Below, piece by piece: positions 1-5,242 of a stretch of DNA of 7,670 nt (the first letter of the stretch is position 1; each line of letters opens with the position of its first letter). The stretch spans positions 1-7,670 of the forward strand of contig CALBYO010000051.1 in the NCBI GenBank assembly GCA_937889705.1, read 5' to 3'. Made by a program: the position numbers and the translations under genes. Origin of the DNA: an uncultured Bacillota bacterium. Lineage in GTDB: Bacteria > Bacillota > Clostridia > Christensenellales > UBA1242. Below the pieces are notes generated by a model. The model was not told where the DNA came from, did no database searches, and was given only the letters and a program-made list of their open reading frames with translations.

Positions 1-1202
1 GGCTTTATTTTTTCGTCTTCCTCAATTGCAATTTCAACTAACTTGTTAGGTTGATTTGCAAATTTATCTTCGGTAGATGATTTGTTAATTATGTTCATAA
101 TATAACTAAAACTTGAACCTTCATCTTTTGAAAGAGTTGTTAAATTTTCTTCTTTAACTTCTTCAATTTCTTCAACAGGTTGAACATCTTCAACCTCATT
201 TGTTATATTTTGAATAAAGTTTACATTTGAAACCGCTTTATAAATTGCATTAGAAACAAAACCATAAATCTTGCCTGGATTTGCAAACTTTACTTCTTGT
301 TTTGATGGGTGAACATTGACATCAACATCTTCAAAAGGCAAATTCAAATTTAACGCAAAAAGTGGAAATTTTCCTTTCATAATAAAGCCTTCAAGTGCGT
401 CAGTTATTGCAGAAAAAATCATGTAATTATTTACCAACCTGCCATTGACAAACAATGTGCCGTAAGTTCTATTTGGCTTTGCAAGCGTTGGTCTTGCGAT
501 ATATCCTCTAATAGACATATCGCCGCTTTCGCTGTTTACTTCAATCAAATTATCATAAACATCTTTGCCATACACAATGTAAAGTGCTTCGGCAAGACCA
601 TTTCCAAATGTGTTATAAATTATTTTACCATCTGCGCTATATCTAAACGAAACGCTAGGATTTGCCAAAATTAATCTCGATAATAAATGTGTAATTTCGC
701 CCTCTTCCGACTTAGGCTTTTTCATAAATTTCAATCTTGCTGGCGTGTTAAAAAATAAGTTTTTAACAACGATTTTTGTTCCATTTGCAGCACCAATTTC
801 GCTTTTTTCTTGGAATTTACCGCCAGAATACGAAATTTGAACGCCAAAATCGTGATTTTCAGTTTTTGTTATCATTTCAACTTGGCTAACCGCTGTTATA
901 CTTGCAAGCGCTTCGCCACGAAATCCTAAGGAAGAAATATTTTCCAAATCTTCCGATTTTTGAATTTTGCTTGTTGCGTGTGGCATAAACGCTTTTTCAA
1001 TATCGTCAGGTTCAATGCCGCTGCCGTTATCTGTGATAATAATTTCACGCAAGCCGCCATCAAATACTTCAATACTGATTTTTGTAGCACCAGCATCAAT
1101 CGAATTTTCAACAAGTTCTTTAACGATAGACGCAGGGCGTTCAACAACTTCCCCTGCACTTATTTTATTAAAGATGTCTTCTGGTAAAATATTAATTCCC
1201 AT
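1..1202 (-). CDS. mutL: DNA mismatch repair protein MutL, N-terminal part (3' end off the left edge)
   Basis: MutL is the ATP-dependent mediator that couples mismatch recognition by MutS to strand incision and excision. I translated 400 codons without a stop from the ATG at 1202-1200; the reading runs off the window at position 1. The GHKL ATPase motifs are all present: KELVENSIDAG (28-38, with catalytic E29 and N33), DNGSGI (58-63), HATSKI (75-80) and GFRGEAL (93-99). The transducer domain follows, ending in VDVNVHPSK (293-301). Residues about 336-400 form an acidic, low-complexity linker, as expected between the ATPase and dimerisation domains. The C-terminal domain, which would show whether this is an endonuclease-type MutL, is outside the window. 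The start is supported by an AGGAG site six bases upstream and by the family-typical N-terminus (ILPEDIFNKISAGEVVERP). It is the last visible gene of the miaB-mutS-mutL unit. Confidence 0.96.
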   Translation of the reverse strand, partial: MGINILPEDIFNKISAGEVVERPASIVKELVENSIDAGATKISIEVFDGGLREIIITDNGSGIEPDDIEKAFMPHATSKIQKSEDLENISSLGFRGEALASITAVSQVEMITKTENHDFGVQISYSGGKFQEKSEIGAANGTKIVVKNLFFNTPARLKFMKKPKSEEGEITHLLSRLILANPSVSFRYSADGKIIYNTFGNGLAEALYIVYGKDVYDNLIEVNSESGDMSIRGYIARPTLAKPNRTYGTLFVNGRLVNNYMIFSAITDALEGFIMKGKFPLFALNLNLPFEDVDVNVHPSKQEVKFANPGKIYGFVSNAIYKAVSNVNFIQNITNEVEDVQPVEEIEEVKEENLTTLSKDEGSSFSYIMNIINKSSTEDKFANQPNKLVEIAIEEDEKIK

Positions 1203-1214
1203 ATTTTTCTCCTA
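1203..1214 (-). promoter_or_regulatory. mutL ribosome binding site overlapping the mutS stop codon
   Basis: Read on the minus strand, the bases are TAGGAGAAAAAT followed by the mutL ATG. The mutS stop TAG (1214-1212) shares two bases with the Shine-Dalgarno core AGGAG (1213-1209), which lies six bases from the start codon. This spacing fixes the mutL start. It also suggests that ribosomes ending mutS can reinitiate on mutL (translational coupling), which would help hold the two repair proteins in proportion. The overlap is seen directly; the coupling is inferred. Confidence 0.8.
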
Positions 1215-3923
1215 TTTTTTTACGCGATTTACTAAATCGACAAGCATATCAAACGCAGCAAGCGGTGTTAACATATTTACATTAACATCTTCAAGCATTC
1301 CGATAACATCTGAATATGATTTTTTAATATTTTCAACTTCTTCAATCGAACCTAAATTAGTTTCCGCAATTTTTCTGTTAATTTCCGCTTTTTCAAGATT
1401 TGTGCTGATTTCTTTTGCCCTCGCGATAACTTCCTTTGGAAGACCTGCAAGTGCCGCGACCGCAACACCAAAACTCTTGTTAGCGCCACCGCGGACAACT
1501 TTTCTTAAAAATACAACGCCGTCACCGACTTCTTTAACTGTTATTCTGTAATTTTTAACGCCTTTCAAAAAGCCTTCAAGTTCTGTGAGTTCATGATAGT
1601 GAGTTGAAAAAATAGTTTTAATTTGCATCTTATTTGAGATGTATTCCATAACCGCCCAAGCGATTGAAAGTCCATCAAATGTTGATGTTCCACGACCTAC
1701 TTCGTCCAAAATTACCAAACTTTTTGAAGTTGCATTATTCAAAATATTCGCAACTTCAACCATTTCGACCATAAAAGTTGATTGTCCGTAAGCCAAATCG
1801 TCACTTGCACCAACACGAGTAAAGATACGGTCTGTGATGCAAATTTCTGCTGACGAAGCAGGAACAAAACTGCCAATATGAGCAAGCAAAGTTATAAGTG
1901 CAACTTGACGCATATATGTACTTTTACCTGCCATGTTTGGACCAGTGATAATGATTGATTTATCGGAGTCCGTATTTATATAAGTATCGTTTGGCACAAA
2001 AGACTGATTTTTGTTAATTTCTTCAACAACTGGGTGTCTTCCTGCAACAATCTTGATATGATCAATTTTTGAATTGATTTTTGGCTTGCAATAATTGTTT
2101 TTAATAGCAATAGTTGCGAGTCCCATCAAAACATCAATTTCTGCAACTATTTGTGCAGTTTTTTGCATTCTTTCAATGTTATTTAACAAAAAGTTTCTTA
2201 TTTCAGTGAATAATTGTTGTTGTAATCTTTGCGCATTTTCTGCTGAACCTATAACTTGGTCTTCTATTGTTTTTAATTCTGCTGTGATAAATCTTTCAGA
2301 ATTTGTCGTTGTCTGCTTACGTGTATATCTAAATGGAACAAGCCCAAGTTGAGATTTTGTGACTTCAATAAAATATCCAAAAACTTTGTTATATAAGATT
2401 TTAAGATTTTTAATTCCTGTTTCTTCTCTTTCTTTCGCTTCAAGTTTAGTTACTAAATCATCTGCATAATCTTTCGCATTTTTATAGTGGTCAAATTCTT
2501 CGTTATAACCCTTTTTAATAACATTCAAACTGTTATTATAAACGGCAGGCGCATCTTTATCAATCGCTCTATCAATTAAGTTATAAATATCTTCAAGCGT
2601 ATCTAAGTTTTCACAAAGATATTTGATTTTTTTACTATTATAGCAGCCAAGCAAATTTTTAATTTCTGGCAAAACTGATGCTGATTGTTTTAAACTCAAA
2701 GCATCTCTTGGATTGAAATTGCCGTAGGCAATTCTTCCCGCAATACGCTCAATATCTGTTATTTGATTTAATTTTTCCTTTAATTCTTGCCTTTGAATTA
2801 AATTATTAACAAAATCTTCAACACTATCAAGCCTTGCGTTGATTTCTTTTTCATCTTGTAAAGGAAGTGAAAGCCAATTTTTTAATAGTCTTGCACCCAT
2901 GCTCGTTTGAGTGTGGTCAACAACCCAAAGAAGTGAGCCGCGCTTTTTGCGCTCTCTCATTGTTTCAACAATTTCCAAATTCCTTCTGGAAGATGCATCT
3001 AATTTTAAATATTTTTGCTCTTGCAAATCGGAAATTTTATTAATTTGCGCAAGCGACCTTTTTTGCGTTTCTGCAAGATAAATTGTCAACGCACCAGCAG
3101 CCATATATGTTGCAGAAGGAATTTTTTCAAATGTATTTTTAATTTCTTCCGCACCAAATTGATTTATCAACGCTTCATTGCAAGCGTTAATTTCAAAAGC
3201 ATAATCATAAAAAGTTTGAAGCCTAGACAAAATTTCTGGTGAAAATACTTTTGAATCTCTCAAAATCTTTTTATCTTCTTCAAGCAAAATAATTTCACTT
3301 GGAGTCATTCTGTTTAAAACACTATTGAGTTCGATAAGCGCATCTTTTTTGCATAAATCAATCTGTTCAATCTTAAATTCACCAGTTGAAATATCGCAAT
3401 AGGAAATACCAATCTCTTTTATAGCGTTTATTTGTTCTTCCGAATTTTCAAGATTTTCCCAATTTCTAGCCAAAACTTTTATGTCTTGCTTTTCAATTTT
3501 TTCTTTAACAAGATACACGCTACACAAATAGTTGTTAGACTTTTGGTCAAGCATAGAATCGTCAACAACTGTTCCAGGAGTTATAACTCTTATAATTCCC
3601 CTTTCAACCAAACCTTTTTTTGTAGGCTCAGTTAACTGTTCACAAATACCCACCTTTTGACCATTAGCAACAAGTTTTGCAATATAATTTTCAGCAGCAT
3701 GGAAAGGTATTCCACACATAGGGGCTCTCTTTTCAAGTCCGCAATCTCTGCCTGTTAATGTTAAATCCAAAATTCTTGACGCTGTTTCGGCATCTTCAAA
3801 AAACATTTCATAAAAGTCGCCTAGACGATACATTATGATTGTGTCTAGGTATTCAATTTTTATGTCGTAGTATTGCTGAAACATTGTTGTCAATTTGTTT
3901 CTATCAATCTCTGTAATTTTCAT
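1212..3923 (-). CDS. mutS: DNA mismatch repair ATPase MutS (903 aa)
   Basis: MutS recognises base mismatches and small loops and recruits MutL. The N-terminal mismatch-binding domain carries the G-D-F-Y-E motif (35-39); the Phe wedge is F37 and the Glu is E39. The connector domain follows, then the lever and clamp region (roughly 270-600) and the ATPase. ATPase motifs are Walker A GPNMAGKST (661-669), the STFMVEM signature region (715-721), Walker B LVILDEVGRGTS (736-747) and the STHYHEL switch (773-779). The C-terminus keeps the N-x-L-T-P dimerisation segment (883-887). At 903 aa it is somewhat longer than the usual 850-870, partly through a charged stretch at about 140-172. I see no Q-L-x-F-F-type beta-clamp motif. 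The start is supported by AGAGG (3933-3929), five bases before the ATG. It lies 28 nt after miaB and 9 nt before mutL. Confidence 0.97.
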   Translation of the reverse strand: MKITEIDRNKLTTMFQQYYDIKIEYLDTIIMYRLGDFYEMFFEDAETASRILDLTLTGRDCGLEKRAPMCGIPFHAAENYIAKLVANGQKVGICEQLTEPTKKGLVERGIIRVITPGTVVDDSMLDQKSNNYLCSVYLVKEKIEKQDIKVLARNWENLENSEEQINAIKEIGISYCDISTGEFKIEQIDLCKKDALIELNSVLNRMTPSEIILLEEDKKILRDSKVFSPEILSRLQTFYDYAFEINACNEALINQFGAEEIKNTFEKIPSATYMAAGALTIYLAETQKRSLAQINKISDLQEQKYLKLDASSRRNLEIVETMRERKKRGSLLWVVDHTQTSMGARLLKNWLSLPLQDEKEINARLDSVEDFVNNLIQRQELKEKLNQITDIERIAGRIAYGNFNPRDALSLKQSASVLPEIKNLLGCYNSKKIKYLCENLDTLEDIYNLIDRAIDKDAPAVYNNSLNVIKKGYNEEFDHYKNAKDYADDLVTKLEAKEREETGIKNLKILYNKVFGYFIEVTKSQLGLVPFRYTRKQTTTNSERFITAELKTIEDQVIGSAENAQRLQQQLFTEIRNFLLNNIERMQKTAQIVAEIDVLMGLATIAIKNNYCKPKINSKIDHIKIVAGRHPVVEEINKNQSFVPNDTYINTDSDKSIIITGPNMAGKSTYMRQVALITLLAHIGSFVPASSAEICITDRIFTRVGASDDLAYGQSTFMVEMVEVANILNNATSKSLVILDEVGRGTSTFDGLSIAWAVMEYISNKMQIKTIFSTHYHELTELEGFLKGVKNYRITVKEVGDGVVFLRKVVRGGANKSFGVAVAALAGLPKEVIARAKEISTNLEKAEINRKIAETNLGSIEEVENIKKSYSDVIGMLEDVNVNMLTPLAAFDMLVDLVNRVKK

Positions 3924-3951
3924 TTTTTCCTCTGTTTTTTATGATTTTTTC

Positions 3952-5139
3952 CTATTTATTATACTTTTTTTGCAAATTTAACAGGTAATTAACTCTATAA
4001 TTTTTGATTTCGTTTGGAACTTGATTTTCCATTTTTGCTGCTGGCGTGTTAGGTCTTGGTGAATACATAAATGCAAAAATACCAGCATATTTAACTTTTT
4101 CTATTAAATCGCAAGTCGCTTGAAAATCTTCGTCCGTTTCACCTGGGAAGCCAACAATTATGTCAGTTGTCAAGCGAATATCTGGCATCAAACTTCTCAA
4201 ATAATCAACTTTTTCAAGATAACTCTCAACAGTATAACGCCTATTCATTGCTTTTAGAATCGCGTTTGAGCCTGATTGAATTGGCAAGTGAAGTTCCTTC
4301 AAAATTTTCTTTTCACTAGCCAGCGTTTCAATCACTTCTTTTGTTATATCTTTTGGATGCGAAGTCATGAAAGTAATTTCAAAATCACCTTCTAACGCAC
4401 AAATATCATGCAAAAGGTCTTTAAAACCATAGTTTTCATAAATATCTTTGCCATAGGAATTGACATTTTGACCCAGCAAGGTGACATATTTGTAGCCTTC
4501 ACCAAGCAATGTGATTTTCTGTTTTTCGTCTTTATGCTCTGATAAAATGCCTTTTATTTCATTTAAAATGTCTTCTTTTTTTCTGCTTCTTTCACGGCCG
4601 CGAACATAAGGCACAATGCAATATGAACAAAAATTATTGCAACCATAAATGATATTTACCCAATTATTATTGCCGCTTGTTCTATGAATTGGCATATTTT
4701 CAAGCACCAAATCTTCATCGGAAATCTCTAAAATACGCTCTTTTTTCAATTTTTTTTCAGTTTTTTTAACAATTTCCCGATTTTTTATAATTTCGTCAAT
4801 AAAATCGCTGAACTTATTCAAATTTTTTGTACCAAAAATAATGTCAACAAATGGGAAAGTTTTATACAACTTTTCGCTCACTTCTTTTTGTTGAGTCATG
4901 CAACCGCAAATTGCAATTATTTTGTTTGGATTTTCTTTTTTCATTTTTTTGAGCGCACCAACATTGCCAACCGCTCTATCTTGCGCACCTTCTCTGATTG
5001 CACAAGTGTTAAAAATTATAATGTCAGCGTCTTCAATTTTATCGCATGACAAAATTCCGCGTGCTTCAAGCACTCCCGCAAGTTTTTCTGATTCGTGGAC
5101 ATTCATCTGACATCCAAATGTTGTTATAAAGTATTTCAT
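3952..5139 (-). CDS. miaB: tRNA-2-methylthio-N6-dimethylallyladenosine synthase MiaB, lacking the TRAM domain (395 aa)
   Basis: MiaB is a radical-SAM enzyme with two [4Fe-4S] clusters that converts i6A37 to ms2i6A37 in tRNAs reading UNN codons. The methylthiotransferase domain carries the auxiliary-cluster cysteines C10, C46 and C80 (contexts TFGCQMN, NTCAIRE, CGCMTQ). The radical-SAM motif CNNFCSYC gives C167, C171 and C174, and LLGQNVNSYG and SHPKDI follow. N-T-C-A-I-R-E and the C-terminal MYSPRPNTPAA favour MiaB over RimO or MtaB. The protein stops at 395 aa, right after the helix that follows the radical-SAM barrel, so the usual C-terminal TRAM domain (about 60 aa) is absent. Only 28 nt separate the stop from mutS, so no remnant is hidden there. 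Residues 202-214 look like an insertion. An in-frame TGA two codons before the ATG excludes a longer form. There is no Shine-Dalgarno site; a promoter sits directly upstream. Confidence 0.93.
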   Translation of the reverse strand: MKYFITTFGCQMNVHESEKLAGVLEARGILSCDKIEDADIIIFNTCAIREGAQDRAVGNVGALKKMKKENPNKIIAICGCMTQQKEVSEKLYKTFPFVDIIFGTKNLNKFSDFIDEIIKNREIVKKTEKKLKKERILEISDEDLVLENMPIHRTSGNNNWVNIIYGCNNFCSYCIVPYVRGRERSRKKEDILNEIKGILSEHKDEKQKITLLGEGYKYVTLLGQNVNSYGKDIYENYGFKDLLHDICALEGDFEITFMTSHPKDITKEVIETLASEKKILKELHLPIQSGSNAILKAMNRRYTVESYLEKVDYLRSLMPDIRLTTDIIVGFPGETDEDFQATCDLIEKVKYAGIFAFMYSPRPNTPAAKMENQVPNEIKNYRVNYLLNLQKKYNK

Positions 5140-5147
5140 ACAAAATC

Positions 5148-5176
5148 ATTATACAATTTTTTACAAGAAATTACAA
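5148..5176 (-). promoter_or_regulatory. Sigma-A-type promoter of miaB-mutS-mutL, predicted leaderless
   Basis: On the minus strand, TTGTAA (5176-5171; four of six matches to TTGACA) is followed by an exact 17-base spacer and a perfect TATAAT (5153-5148). A transcription start six to nine bases downstream would fall at about 5142-5139, with purines at 5141 (G) and 5139 (the A of the miaB ATG). The transcript would then have a 5' leader of zero to about two bases. This fits the absence of any Shine-Dalgarno sequence before miaB. The -35 lies inside a tandem repeat. The promoter follows the rpoC terminator, so the repair and tRNA-modification genes appear to be transcribed independently of rpoC. 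Confidence 0.8.
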
Positions 5177-5180
5177 GAAA
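5161..5180. repeat. Perfect 10-bp tandem repeat (two copies) over the miaB -35 region
   Basis: TTACAAGAAA occurs twice in direct succession (5161-5170 and 5171-5180). The -35 hexamer of the miaB promoter lies within the right-hand copy (5171-5176). One helical turn of spacing would suit a regulator binding two copies on the same face of the DNA, but a chance AT-rich duplication is equally possible. No known operator is recognised. Confidence 0.6.
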
Positions 5181-5199
5181 TTTATTTGTTGTGGGCATT

Positions 5200-5228
5200 A
5201 AAAAATCTCAGATTTTCATCTGAGATTT
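5200..5228 (-). terminator. Intrinsic terminator after rpoC
   Basis: Complementary arms at 5203-5213 and 5218-5228 form a perfect 11-bp stem closing a four-base loop. In the minus-strand RNA the loop is GAAA, a stable GNRA tetraloop. The stem runs into a six-U tract (5205-5200). It begins 14 bases past the rpoC stop codon. The stem is AT-rich, so its strength is moderate, but the geometry is classical. There is no comparable U-tract on the plus strand. Confidence 0.88.
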
Positions 5229-5242
5229 CTATTTGAAATTTA

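Noticed and set aside
1..240. Repetitive ttcttc/ttcaac pattern resembling a simple repeat
   Set aside because: It encodes the acidic Glu/Val-rich linker of MutL in an intact frame, a usual low-complexity region of the family.
967..1551. Plus-strand open frame of 194 codons
   Set aside because: It lies antisense to the start of mutL and the end of mutS, both firmly identified. It has no ribosome binding site and its Ser/Ile/Phe-rich composition is what an antisense frame of AT-rich genes gives.
2941..2955. Similarity of cgctttttgcgctc in mutS to cgttttgcgctc at 7611-7622 in the palindrome spacer
   Set aside because: Both encode Lys/Arg-rich segments of conserved proteins; the match is short and AT-rich, so chance is the simplest explanation.
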